Positions 1 to 5,800 of a stretch of 6,200 bases of DNA are shown in pieces. Position 1 is the stretch's first letter. Every line of letters begins with the position of its first letter. Under the pieces are notes generated by a model, which searched no databases, was not told the origin of the DNA, and worked only from the letters and a program-made list of their open reading frames with translations. Position numbers and translations under genes: made by a program. The DNA comes from JAKAWQ01 sp035503055 (GTDB lineage: Bacteria > Pseudomonadota > Alphaproteobacteria > Acetobacterales > Acetobacteraceae): NCBI GenBank assembly GCA_035503055.1, contig DATJTV010000404.1, positions 1-6,200 of the forward strand, given 5' to 3'.

Positions 1-267
1 GAAGGGGCGCTGCGGCCGCTCCTTGTCGTTGCCGACGCAGCTATCGACCAGGATCGTATGGCGCGGCGTGCGCACGAGGTAGGACTGCACGCAGAGGATG
101 AGCTTGCGGGTCGCGGGATCGACCGCCCAGGGCTCGAGCCAGGAGCGGTTCTCGTCGAAGAGCTCAGGGGTGACGTCCGGGAAGAACTCGAAGATATCGA
201 AGAGCGGCTGCTGCTGCTCGACGATGGGCGTCACCGTGATCTCGCCAAGTGCGAGTTTCGTGCTCAT
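1..267 (-). CDS. MBL-fold metallo-hydrolase, N-terminal 89 residues (cut by window edge)
   Basis: The minus-strand frame opens at the ATG complementary to 265-267 (protein begins MSTKLALGEITVTPIVE) and stays open to base 1, so only the first 89 residues are present. Residues 55-80 read as a beta-strand, turn, beta-strand unit (RKLILCVQSYLVRTPRHTIL) followed by VDSCVGNDKERP. This is the typical run-in of metallo-beta-lactamase-fold hydrolases, just before the first metal-binding strand. The HxHxDH zinc motif would lie beyond the left edge, so catalytic competence cannot be judged. The family hydrolyses diverse esters, lactones and thioesters, and the substrate cannot be told from this part. 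A purine-rich GGGGAAAGAG about 8 bases before the ATG supports the start. The gene is divergent from the GST gene across an 86-bp gap. The family call is by recognition of the N-terminal pattern, not of active-site residues. Confidence 0.72.
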   Translation of the reverse strand, partial: MSTKLALGEITVTPIVEQQQPLFDIFEFFPDVTPELFDENRSWLEPWAVDPATRKLILCVQSYLVRTPRHTILVDSCVGNDKERPQRPF

Positions 268-282
268 GCGCCGTCTCTTTCC

Positions 283-334
283 CCTTGGCTCGGGCTCGCC
301 AGGGCGAGGATGGTAGGGACTCGTGGAGCCAAGG
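283..334. promoter_or_regulatory. Inverted-repeat control region between the divergent MBL and GST genes
   Basis: CCTTGGCTC at 283-291 is the exact reverse complement of GAGCCAAGG at 326-334. Inside this pair sits a second perfect inverted repeat, CTCGCC-AG-GGCGAG (295-308). The outer arms end 15 bases from the MBL start codon and 19 bases from the GST start codon, so each transcript would carry GAGCCAAGG just ahead of its ribosome-binding region. Arm centres are about 43 bp apart, near four helical turns. This is compatible with one dimeric regulator or a looped pair controlling both genes. No convincing -35/-10 pair was seen, so the regulatory role is inferred from symmetry and position only. 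Confidence 0.42.
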
Positions 335-353
335 CAAGGGGGCGAGAGGAGAG

Positions 354-1046
354 ATGACGCGACTGTACGAGCTGGCGGGTGCCGAGGCGGAGCGGCGGTT
401 CAGCCCTTATTGCTGGCGCATCCGGATGGCGCTCGCGCACAAGGGGCTCGAAGCCGAGTGCGTGCCCTGGCGTTTCACGGAGAAGGAGGCAATCGCTAAG
501 TCGGGCCAGCCGCGCGTGCCCGTTCTGGTCGAGGGCGAGCGCTGGATCGCCGATTCGCAAACGATCGCGGAGTATCTCGAGGCGGCCTATTCCGAGCGTC
601 CATCCCTCTTCGGCGGTGTGGGCGGAGAGGCGCTCTCGCGGTTCCTCACCGCCTGGACGGACACGGTGGTGAACGCGGCCCTCGTCCGCATGCTGGTGCT
701 CGACATCTGGGGGCATGTCGCCGCCAAGGACCGCGAGTATTTCCGCGCCAGCCGCGAGGCCCGATTCGGCATGAGCCTCGAGGCGGCCGTGGCGGATCGC
801 GACACGCGTCTGCCCGCGTTCCGCGCGAGCCTCGAGCCGATGCGCCAGGTGCTGGTGAAGCAGGACTTCCTCGGCGGCGCACATCCGCTCTATCCCGATT
901 ACACGCTGTTCGGCGCCTTCCAATGGGCGCGCTGCATCAGCGAGTATCGCTTGCTCGCCGCGGACGATCCGATCGCCGCCTGGCGGGGGAAGATGCTTGC
1001 GCTGTTCGGCGGCATGGCAGGGGCGGCGCCGGGCTATCCGGTCTGA
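354..1046 (+). CDS. Glutathione S-transferase, LigE/beta-etherase-like
   Basis: A 230-residue protein of normal GST length. The N-terminal thioredoxin-fold domain (about 1-85) has the active-site loop FSPYCWRIRMALAHKGL (residues 16-32), with Ser17 as the likely catalytic or thiol-stabilising residue. It also has the cis-proline strand PRVPVLV (Pro56) and the glutathione-binding ADSQTIAEYLE (67-77). The alpha-helical C-terminal domain (about 90-230) contains DYTLFGAFQWAR (182-193), the usual N-capping helix region. The SPYxWR loop and the following sequence resemble the beta-etherase branch (LigE-type) that cleaves aryl ethers with glutathione, but many general detoxifying GSTs of alphaproteobacteria share it, so the substrate is open. 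The ATG at 354 was chosen over an in-frame ATG at 249. AGAGGAGAG directly precedes 354, AAGGGGG lies at 336-342, and homology begins at MTRLYELAG; the earlier start would also overlap the MBL gene. The gene ends at TGA 1044-1046 and converges on tetR. Confidence 0.85.
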   Translation: MTRLYELAGAEAERRFSPYCWRIRMALAHKGLEAECVPWRFTEKEAIAKSGQPRVPVLVEGERWIADSQTIAEYLEAAYSERPSLFGGVGGEALSRFLTAWTDTVVNAALVRMLVLDIWGHVAAKDREYFRASREARFGMSLEAAVADRDTRLPAFRASLEPMRQVLVKQDFLGGAHPLYPDYTLFGAFQWARCISEYRLLAADDPIAAWRGKMLALFGGMAGAAPGYPV

Positions 1047-1070
1047 CCCGCGTCAGCGACTGCTGCACTC

Positions 1071-1086
1071 GGCGCGGTCGCGCGCC
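1071..1086. terminator. GC hairpin in the convergent GST/tetR gap
   Basis: GGCGCG-GTCG-CGCGCC forms a 6-bp perfect stem with a 4-base loop in the 54-bp gap between the two convergent stop codons. It has no U-tract on either strand, so it is not a canonical intrinsic terminator. It may slow polymerase from both sides, or be chance in GC-rich DNA. Confidence 0.3.
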
Positions 1087-1100
1087 ATCGCATGGCTTCG

Positions 1101-1745
1101 TCAGGCGGCGGGCGGTTTCTCCGGCGCGTAGGCGCGGAGGAAGGTCTCGACCGCGGCCGCGACGGTCGTCTCGATCTCGGCGTCGGTGGGCGGGGGATCG
1201 ATGCCGAGCAAGGCCCGCATGTGAAGATGCGTGCGCAAGAGCGCCACAAAATGCTCGGCGGCCACTCCGGGATCGCGCGCAAGCAGCCTCCCGGCTTGCA
1301 TCTGCCGCTCGAGCCAGGTGGCGAGGTGGCGGCGCGAGGCGCCCGCGCCGCGCTCGTAGAAGGCCCGGCCAAGCTCGGGGAAGCGCGCCGCCTCGGCCAT
1401 CACCACGCGGTAGATGGCGAGGGACTGTTCCTCGAGCATGAACCGGAGCACCCTCTCACCGAGCGTGGTCAGAGTCGCGCCGATATCCGTCTCGCCTCCG
1501 GTGAGCTCGACGGAGCCGGGGCCGGAGCGCATGCACGCAGCCCCCACCAGGCTCGCGAAGAGCCGGTCCTTCGACGCGAAATAGGCGTAGAGCGTGGCCT
1601 TCGAGACGCCGGCGGCCCGCGCGATCGCGTCCATCGACACCGCGGCATAGCCCTGCGCCATGAAGAGGCGCGTCGCCGCCGCAGCGATGTCCCGCTGCTT
1701 GGGGGTGGGGTCTGCGAGGTCCGGGCTGATCGCGGTTTCCGACAT
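1101..1745 (-). CDS. TetR-family repressor with AefR-like C-terminal domain, local regulator of the efflux operon
   Basis: A 214-residue protein, a typical TetR length. The N-terminal DNA-binding domain (about 16-63) shows the helix-turn-helix SMDAIARAAGVSKATLYAYF (37-56) followed by ASKDRLF, the family hallmark. The C-terminal ligand and dimer domain (about 75-210) has IYRVVMAEAARFPELGRAFYERG (111-133 region), characteristic of AefR-like TetR_C domains. These regulators usually repress a neighbouring RND or MFS pump and are released by hydrophobic or aromatic ligands. The gene is divergent from the HlyD/DHA2 pair, and its operator palindrome lies in the spacer of its own promoter, predicting autorepression. 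The start at the ATG complementary to 1743-1745 was chosen over an upstream TTG-type opening at 1823, because that would place the operator inside the coding region. No Shine-Dalgarno sequence precedes the ATG and the predicted transcription start coincides with it. The specific ligand is unknown. Confidence 0.9.
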   Translation of the reverse strand: MSETAISPDLADPTPKQRDIAAAATRLFMAQGYAAVSMDAIARAAGVSKATLYAYFASKDRLFASLVGAACMRSGPGSVELTGGETDIGATLTTLGERVLRFMLEEQSLAIYRVVMAEAARFPELGRAFYERGAGASRRHLATWLERQMQAGRLLARDPGVAAEHFVALLRTHLHMRALLGIDPPPTDAEIETTVAAAVETFLRAYAPEKPPAA

Positions 1746-1751
1746 AACTTG

Positions 1752-1780
1752 CGATAAACTGCACCGTTCAGTTTTGTCAA
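1752..1780 (-). promoter_or_regulatory. Predicted tetR promoter
   Basis: On the minus strand, TTGACA (1780-1775) is a perfect -35 hexamer. It is followed after 16 or 17 bases by TTTATC or TTATCG (ending at 1753 or 1752) as a weak -10. The transcription start about 7 bases further on falls at 1745-1747, on or next to the A of the tetR ATG. The whole spacer is occupied by operator O1, so bound repressor would block polymerase directly. Confidence 0.6.
1756..1774. promoter_or_regulatory. TetR operator O1 (imperfect palindrome in the tetR promoter)
   Basis: The core 1758-1772 matches ACTGAACCGTTCAGT except for C instead of A at 1762. Flanking AA and TT extend the symmetry to 9-base arms around a single central base at 1765. 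It lies between the -35 and -10 of the tetR promoter. Being the one degenerate copy, it may be the weakest site, which would let some repressor be made while the pump stays off. Confidence 0.8.
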
Positions 1781-1798
1781 GCCCCGGAAGCCCCGCTT

Positions 1799-1816
1799 CA
1801 ACGCATTTGTGCGTTG
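1799..1816. promoter_or_regulatory. Unrelated perfect palindrome between operators O1 and O2
   Basis: CAACGCA-TTTG-TGCGTTG is a perfect 7-base-arm inverted repeat with a 4-base centre. It differs from the TetR operator and sits about 34 bp upstream of the pump -35. It could bind a second regulator or be incidental symmetry. Confidence 0.35.
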
Positions 1817-1828
1817 CATCCAAGGCAT

Positions 1829-1843
1829 ACTGAACCGTTCAGT
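1829..1843. promoter_or_regulatory. TetR operator O2 (perfect)
   Basis: ACTGAACCGTTCAGT is a perfect 7+1+7 palindrome centred at 1836, ending 6 bases before the predicted -35 of the pump operon. It is identical to O3, whose centre is 50 bp away. This suggests paired repressor dimers on both sides of the pump promoter. Confidence 0.82.
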
Positions 1844-1849
1844 TTAGCG

Positions 1850-1878
1850 TTGACCGGGCCGGCCGAGAAAGATATTTG
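1850..1878 (+). promoter_or_regulatory. Predicted promoter of the hlyD-DHA2 pump operon
   Basis: TTGACC (1850-1855), 17 bases, then TATTTG (1873-1878). The predicted transcription start near 1885 falls at the centre of O3 and gives a leader of about 37 bases. O2 abuts the -35 and O3 abuts the -10, so the promoter is boxed in by operators. The hexamers are plausible but not perfect, and they are called partly from the operator context. Confidence 0.55.
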
Positions 1879-1893
1879 ACTGAACCGTTCAGT
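1879..1893. promoter_or_regulatory. TetR operator O3 (perfect) with an extra half-site
   Basis: ACTGAACCGTTCAGT is a perfect palindrome centred at 1886, starting one base after the -10 hexamer. The half-site TTCAGT is repeated with a 5-base shift at 1893-1898 (GTTCAGTTCAGT), which could offer an alternative register or a second dimer half-site. Confidence 0.82.
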
Positions 1894-1921
1894 TCAGTCC
1901 CGCCCAGCCTTGGAGCCCCCA

Positions 1922-3175
1922 ATGGACCAGAATATCCCCGAATGGACCGTCGAGCAGATCGTGCCCGACTGGAATCTGGGAGCGGCCCTGCCGCGCGTGA
2001 ACCTGCTCGATGCAGCCAAGGTGAGCGGCCTCAGCCCGGCCGGACGCGTCGCCGATGAGCTCGAGGCCGTCATCTCCCGCCCCGGGCTGCGCCGGCTCCG
2101 CCGCCGGCGGCGGCTTCTCCTCGCCGGGGCGGCGCTGCTCGCGGCCGCCATCCTCGGCGTCGGCGGCTGGCGCTGGTGGGAGGCGACCAAGTTCCTGGTC
2201 TCGACGGACGATGCCTACCTCGAGTCCGACAGCGTGACGGTGAGCCCGCAGGTCGCGGGGACGATCGCCGCCCTCGACGTCACCGACAACCAGGCGGTCA
2301 GGGCCGGTCAGGTGCTGGCAGTGATCGACGACCGGCCGTTCCGCGCGGCGCTCGCCAAGGCCCAGGCGGACGTCGCCTCCGCCGAGGCCAAGCTCGGCGA
2401 TGTCGGTGCCGAGATCGCCGAGCAGGTGGCGAACGTCGCCTCAAGCCGCGCGGTGATCGCCGCCGACCACGCCGCGGTTGGCTTCGCCCAGGCCGATGCC
2501 ACCCGTTATGCCCGCCTGAGCCGCACCGGCTTCGGCACGGTGCAGACGGCGGAGCGGACCGCGGCCGCCTTGAGCGAGAGCGAGGCTCGGCTCACCCGCG
2601 ACGAGGCGGCCCTCACGGCGGCCGAGCGGCAGATCGGCGTGCTCGCGGCCGAGCGGGCGATGGCCGCGGCGTCCCTCAAGGCAGCGGAGGCCGAGCAGCA
2701 ATCTGCCGCGCTCAATCTCTCCTACACCGTCATCAAGGCGCCGGTGACGGGCGTGGTCGGCGACCGCGGCGTCCGCCTCGGCGCCTACGTCGCCCCCGGC
2801 ACGCCGCTCCTCCAGGTGGTCCCGATGGGTGGCCAAATCTACCTCACCGCCAACTTCAAAGAGACGGATCTCGCGCGGATGAAGACGGGCGAGCCGGTGA
2901 GCTTCACGGTCGATACCTTCCCCGGCCACGAGTTCCGCGGCACGGTCGAGAGTCTCGCCCCCGGCTCCGGCTCGCAGTTCGCGCTGCTGCCCCCCGAGAA
3001 CGCGACCGGCAACTTCACCAAGATCGTCCAGCGCGTGCCGGTGAAGATCGTGCTCGCGGCGAGCGACCCGCTGGTGGGCAAGCTCCGGCCCGGGCTCTCC
3101 GTGGAGGCGACGGTCAACACCGCGGCGCCGCCGTCGAGTGAGCCCGTCGCGCTCGCCGAGGACGCTTCCCGGTGA
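1922..3175 (+). CDS. HlyD/EmrA-type membrane fusion protein (periplasmic adaptor of the efflux pump)
   Basis: A 417-residue adaptor linking the inner-membrane transporter to an outer-membrane channel. It has a cytoplasmic N-terminus (1-64, ending in the basic run RRLRRRRR), one membrane segment (about 65-83), and then the EmrA-like TDDAYLESD (95-103). The first half of the lipoyl domain follows (VSPQVAGTIAALDVTDNQAVRAGQ, 107-130). A long alpha-helical hairpin (about 139-265) carries Ala/Glu/Arg heptads. The second lipoyl half is LSYTVIKAPVTGVVGDRGV (266-284), and the beta-barrel (about 300-400) contains NFKETDLARMKTGEPV and FALLPPENATGNFTK. The ATG at 1922 has GGAG six bases upstream and is preferred to an in-frame TTG at 1910. 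The N-terminal cytoplasmic part is longer than the roughly 20 residues I expect for E. coli EmrA. The stop overlaps the next start by four bases (GTGA, 3172-3175). The substrate cannot be read from the sequence. Confidence 0.93.
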   Translation: MDQNIPEWTVEQIVPDWNLGAALPRVNLLDAAKVSGLSPAGRVADELEAVISRPGLRRLRRRRRLLLAGAALLAAAILGVGGWRWWEATKFLVSTDDAYLESDSVTVSPQVAGTIAALDVTDNQAVRAGQVLAVIDDRPFRAALAKAQADVASAEAKLGDVGAEIAEQVANVASSRAVIAADHAAVGFAQADATRYARLSRTGFGTVQTAERTAAALSESEARLTRDEAALTAAERQIGVLAAERAMAAASLKAAEAEQQSAALNLSYTVIKAPVTGVVGDRGVRLGAYVAPGTPLLQVVPMGGQIYLTANFKETDLARMKTGEPVSFTVDTFPGHEFRGTVESLAPGSGSQFALLPPENATGNFTKIVQRVPVKIVLAASDPLVGKLRPGLSVEATVNTAAPPSSEPVALAEDASR

Positions 3176-4722
3176 GCGCCGATCGCGTCCCGCTCCGCGA
3201 CTGGATCGCGGTGTTCGGTGGGGTGCTCGGTGCCTTCATGGCGGTGCTGGATATCCAGATCACCAACGCCTCGCTCACCAACATCGAGGGCGGGCTCTCG
3301 GCTTCCTTGGACCAGGGAAGCTGGATTTCGACCGCCTACCTGGTCGCCGAGATCGTCGTGATCCCGCTCACCGGCTGGCTCTCGCGCGTCTTCTCGCTCC
3401 GCATCTACCTGATCGCCAACACGCTTCTCTTCCTCGCGTTCTCGATGCTGTGCGGGACCGCGAGCAGCCTCACCGAGATGATCCTCTTCCGCGTCGGGCA
3501 GGGCTTCACCGGAGGCGTGCTGATCCCGACCGCGCTCACTATCATCCTCAATAAGCTTCCTCCGGCCCGCCAGCCGGTCGGGCTTGCGATGTTCGGCGTC
3601 ACGGCGACCTTCGCCCCCGCGATCGGGCCGACCATCGGCGGGTGGCTCACCGATGCCTGGTCCTGGCACTGGATCTTCTTCATCAACGCGATCCCGGCGC
3701 TGGCCGTGATCGGCGCCGTCTGGTACGGCGTCGCGCGCGAGAAGATGCAGCTTCATCTGCTCCGCAACGGAGATTGGTGGGGCATCCTCTTCATGGCCGC
3801 CGGGCTCGGCTCGCTGATCGCGATGCTCGAAGAGGGCGAGGAGAAGGCTTGGTTCACGACCGAGTGGATTCGCTATGCAGCGGTAACGGCCGCAATCGCC
3901 ATCCCGACCTTCATCGTGATCGAGCTTCTGCGCCGCGAGCCGTTCCTCAATCTCCGCCTGCTCGCACGGCGCGGCTTCGGCGCCGCCTCGGTGCTCGGGC
4001 TCGTCATGGGGCTCGGGCTCTACGGCTCGGTCTATCTGCTGCCGGTCTATCTCGGCCAGGTGCAGGGCTACGATGCGCTACAGATCGGCGAGGTGGTGAT
4101 GTGGGCCGGCGCGCCGCAGCTCCTCATCATTCCCTTGGTGCCGATGATCATGAAGCGGGTGGATGCGCGGCTCCTGGTGGGATTCGGGTTCCTGCTCTTC
4201 GGCGTGAGCTGCGTCATGAACGGCTATATGAGCCCGCTCACGGCAGGGCCCGAGCTCCGCCTGCCGCAGCTCGTCCGCGCGCTCGGCCAGCCCTTCATCA
4301 TCGTGCCCCTCTCCTCGCTCGCCACGGGCGGCCTCGCGCGCGCCGACCAGGCGCAAGGCTCGGCGCTCTTCAACATGTTCCGCAATCTCGGCGGCTCCCT
4401 CGGCATCGCCATGCTCTCAACCTTCACGACGATGCGCGAGCACTACCATTTCGACATCATCTCCCAGCGCCTGACCATCACCTCGCCGGACGTGCATGCC
4501 TGGCTCGACCACGCGGCCTCGTTGCTCATCGCCCGTGGCACGCCGATAGGCCTCGCCTCGCAGCAGGCGTTGGGCGAGCTCGCCGCGATGGTGCGGAGCC
4601 AGGCCTACACGATGACCTACAGCGATTGCTTCTTCGGCATGGGCGTGGTGCTGATCGGCGCGATCGCGCTCCTGGCGGTGATGCCGCGGCCCAAGGCCGC
4701 CGGAGCGGTGGCCGCGCATTAG
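3172..4722 (+). CDS. DHA2-family MFS drug/H+ antiporter, EmrB-like (14 membrane segments)
   Basis: A 516-residue inner-membrane exporter with about 14 hydrophobic helices, the DHA2 number. Family motifs in order are LDIQITNASLTNI (26-38, helix 1), WISTAYLVAEIVVIPLTGWLS (51-71), FRVGQGFTGGVLIPT (106-120, motif B) and GPTIGGWLTD (152-161, motif C, the antiporter signature). A large periplasmic loop (about 421-480) precedes the last helix, as in EmrB. The start is GTG at 3172, overlapping the adaptor stop and preceded by GAGGA at 3158-3162, so translation is probably coupled. With the adaptor it should expel hydrophobic or aromatic compounds through an outer-membrane channel encoded elsewhere. 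Expression should follow the TetR-controlled promoter at 1850-1878. Its last 39 codons exist a second time, in decayed form, downstream at 5801-5893. No T-tract terminator follows the stop. Confidence 0.95.
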   Translation: MSADRVPLRDWIAVFGGVLGAFMAVLDIQITNASLTNIEGGLSASLDQGSWISTAYLVAEIVVIPLTGWLSRVFSLRIYLIANTLLFLAFSMLCGTASSLTEMILFRVGQGFTGGVLIPTALTIILNKLPPARQPVGLAMFGVTATFAPAIGPTIGGWLTDAWSWHWIFFINAIPALAVIGAVWYGVAREKMQLHLLRNGDWWGILFMAAGLGSLIAMLEEGEEKAWFTTEWIRYAAVTAAIAIPTFIVIELLRREPFLNLRLLARRGFGAASVLGLVMGLGLYGSVYLLPVYLGQVQGYDALQIGEVVMWAGAPQLLIIPLVPMIMKRVDARLLVGFGFLLFGVSCVMNGYMSPLTAGPELRLPQLVRALGQPFIIVPLSSLATGGLARADQAQGSALFNMFRNLGGSLGIAMLSTFTTMREHYHFDIISQRLTITSPDVHAWLDHAASLLIARGTPIGLASQQALGELAAMVRSQAYTMTYSDCFFGMGVVLIGAIALLAVMPRPKAAGAVAAH

Positions 4723-4744
4723 AACAGGGCGAGGTCGCTCGCGC

Positions 4745-4816
4745 GCATCCATCCCGCTCTCGTTCTTTGTTCTCTCGCGTGATCGACGTTTCCGGCGACT
4801 CTGCCCGGTGATCACG
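4745..4816 (-). repeat. Truncated, inverted copy of the composite palindromic element
   Basis: Read on the minus strand, 4745-4788 matches 5995-6035 closely. Both contain TCGATCACGCG, then AACAAAGA, then AGAGCGGGAT, with a few substitutions, a one-base gap and a four-base insertion (ATCC) on this side. CGTGATC (4778-4784) and GATCACG (4810-4816) form the first palindrome's outer arms, but only 25 bases separate them here against 64 in the complete copy. One arm of the second hairpin is missing. It therefore looks like a worn and shortened relative, lying 22 bases after the transporter stop. Confidence 0.65.
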
Positions 4817-4965
4817 GTCCAGGTCCATAGGGCTCCTCTCAGGGCGGGTTCCCGGGCGAGCCGAGCGCGCGACAAACCCTGCTCCAGACGAACCCGCAGT
4901 TGCCGGAATATTCGTTTCCGTGGATGTTCGGCCGTGTCAGGGTATCCCGCGCGGAAGGAAAATCG
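4817..4965. other. Non-coding leader ahead of the unknown gene
   Basis: No gene, convincing promoter pair or strong hairpin was found here. In-frame TTG (4900) and ATG (4924) codons precede the chosen start but have no Shine-Dalgarno sequence. The promoter of the unknown gene therefore remains unidentified; read-through from the pump operon is possible because no terminator is visible after 4722. Confidence 0.4.
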
Positions 4966-5796
4966 ATGAGCGCTGCGAACGAAGAGGTAGAAATCCTGAC
5001 GGTCGCGAGTTGCTCGAACCTCCGCGCCGAGCACCGCTCGCATGTCGTCGTCTCTGGATCCTATGGCGGCCGCTACAACGCCTTCAATGCGGCCAAATGG
5101 CCGGTGCGTGCCGTGATCATGAACGATGCCGGGATCGGCAAGGACAGAGCCGGCATTATCGGGCTGGATTTTCTCGACCGGATCGATCTGGCCGCAGCGA
5201 CTGCGGACGCGCGGACATGCCACATCGGCGACGGCAATCACATGCTCGCGCACGGCATCATCAGCTACGTCAATCGCAGCGCCGCCGCGCTCGGCTGCGC
5301 GCCGGGCCGGAGCGTCCGGAGCTGCGCCGAGCACATGCGCGCGGCAACCGTGCCGACGGTCGCGCCGCCGCCCATCACCGAGGGCTCGCGCTTCGTCGTG
5401 CGCGACGTTCCCGGCGAGCCGGTCCTGATCTGCGCCGATTCCATCGGCATGGTACGGCCCGACGATGCGGACCGGATTGTCGTCACGGCGTCGCACGGCG
5501 CGCTTCCCGGAGGGCGGTCGGACAATGCGGTTCCACTGGACATCTACGCCGTGTTCTTCAGCGATGCCGGCGGCGGCATGGATGGGGCCGGCATCGCGCG
5601 GCTCGCCGATCTCGAAGGAAAAGGGATCGTCGCGGGCGCCGTCTCCGCGGATAGCGCGCCCATCGGAGATTCCCGTGCGCTCTACCACGACGGCATCCTG
5701 TCGCACGTCAACGGACCGGCTTCGCTGCGCGGGGGCCGGGTCGGCATGAAGCTGAACGATTTCGTCGAGATTCTGATCGCGGCAGTAAAGCGATAG
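4966..5796 (+). CDS. Protein of unknown function made of two tandem homologous domains
   Basis: A 276-residue soluble-looking protein with no signal peptide or membrane helix. I do not recognise a named family. Residues 7-127 and 151-273 align to each other almost without gaps (a two-residue insertion in the second), joined by a Pro-rich linker (129-141). Residues 53-103 against 199-249 give 20 identities in 51. Shared motifs are a hydrophobic strand ending VV(S/T)xS(Y/H)G, then DAGxGxDxAGI, then IGD, then GI(I/L)S(Y/H)VN. The conserved Asp, Gly, Ser and Asn positions suggest a binding or catalytic pocket in each half, possibly an alpha/beta pseudodimer, but this is inference. The ATG at 4966 was chosen for GGAAGGA six bases upstream, and upstream TTG 4900 and ATG 4924 lack such a site. 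Codon use and GC resemble the neighbours. The stop TAG lies four bases before the transporter-tail remnant. Coding status is well supported by the internal repeat and ribosome site; function is unknown. Confidence 0.8.
   Translation: MSAANEEVEILTVASCSNLRAEHRSHVVVSGSYGGRYNAFNAAKWPVRAVIMNDAGIGKDRAGIIGLDFLDRIDLAAATADARTCHIGDGNHMLAHGIISYVNRSAAALGCAPGRSVRSCAEHMRAATVPTVAPPPITEGSRFVVRDVPGEPVLICADSIGMVRPDDADRIVVTASHGALPGGRSDNAVPLDIYAVFFSDAGGGMDGAGIARLADLEGKGIVAGAVSADSAPIGDSRALYHDGILSHVNGPASLRGGRVGMKLNDFVEILIAAVKR
4984..5346 (+). repeat. Protein-level repeat 1 of the unknown gene
   Basis: Residues 7-127, with motif landmarks VVVSGSYGG (27-35), NDAGIGKDRAGI (53-64), HIGD (86-89) and HGIISYVN (96-103). 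It is followed by an amphipathic tail ending EHMRAA. It pairs with repeat 2 at a constant offset of 146 residues from residue 53 onward. Compared with repeat 2 it has Cys85-His86 where repeat 2 has Ala-Pro, so the two halves may have diverged in function. Confidence 0.75.
5416..5784 (+). repeat. Protein-level repeat 2 of the unknown gene
   Basis: Residues 151-273, with landmarks IVVTASHGA (171-179), SDAGGGMDGAGI (199-210), PIGD (232-235) and DGILSHVN (242-249), then a tail ending VEILIAA. The leading segment EPVLICADSIGMVRP aligns without gaps to residues 7-21 of repeat 1. Confidence 0.75.
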
Positions 5797-5800
5797 CCGT

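Noticed and set aside
249..353. 35-residue N-terminal extension of the GST from the ATG at 249
   Set aside because: It would overlap the MBL gene and read through the inverted-repeat region; the GST fold begins at 354, with a strong purine-rich site just upstream.
1746..1823. 26-residue N-terminal extension of TetR
   Set aside because: The extension would translate operator O1 and the promoter, and its sequence is unlike a TetR N-terminus.
2176..4811. Long plus-strand open frames at 2176-3141 and 3642-4811 inside the adaptor and transporter genes
   Set aside because: Arg/Gly/Pro/His-rich low-complexity translations, typical of off-frame reading of GC-rich coding DNA; the overlapping frames carry clear family motifs.
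4900..4965. Upstream starts (TTG 4900, ATG 4924) for the unknown gene
   Set aside because: Neither has a ribosome-binding site, whereas ATG 4966 has GGAAGGA at good spacing and the repeat structure starts just after it.
2839..5706. Long antisense open frames at 2839-3756 and 4417-5706
   Set aside because: They mirror the sense genes and intergenic repeats, have charged, composition-biased translations without any domain, and lack start signals.
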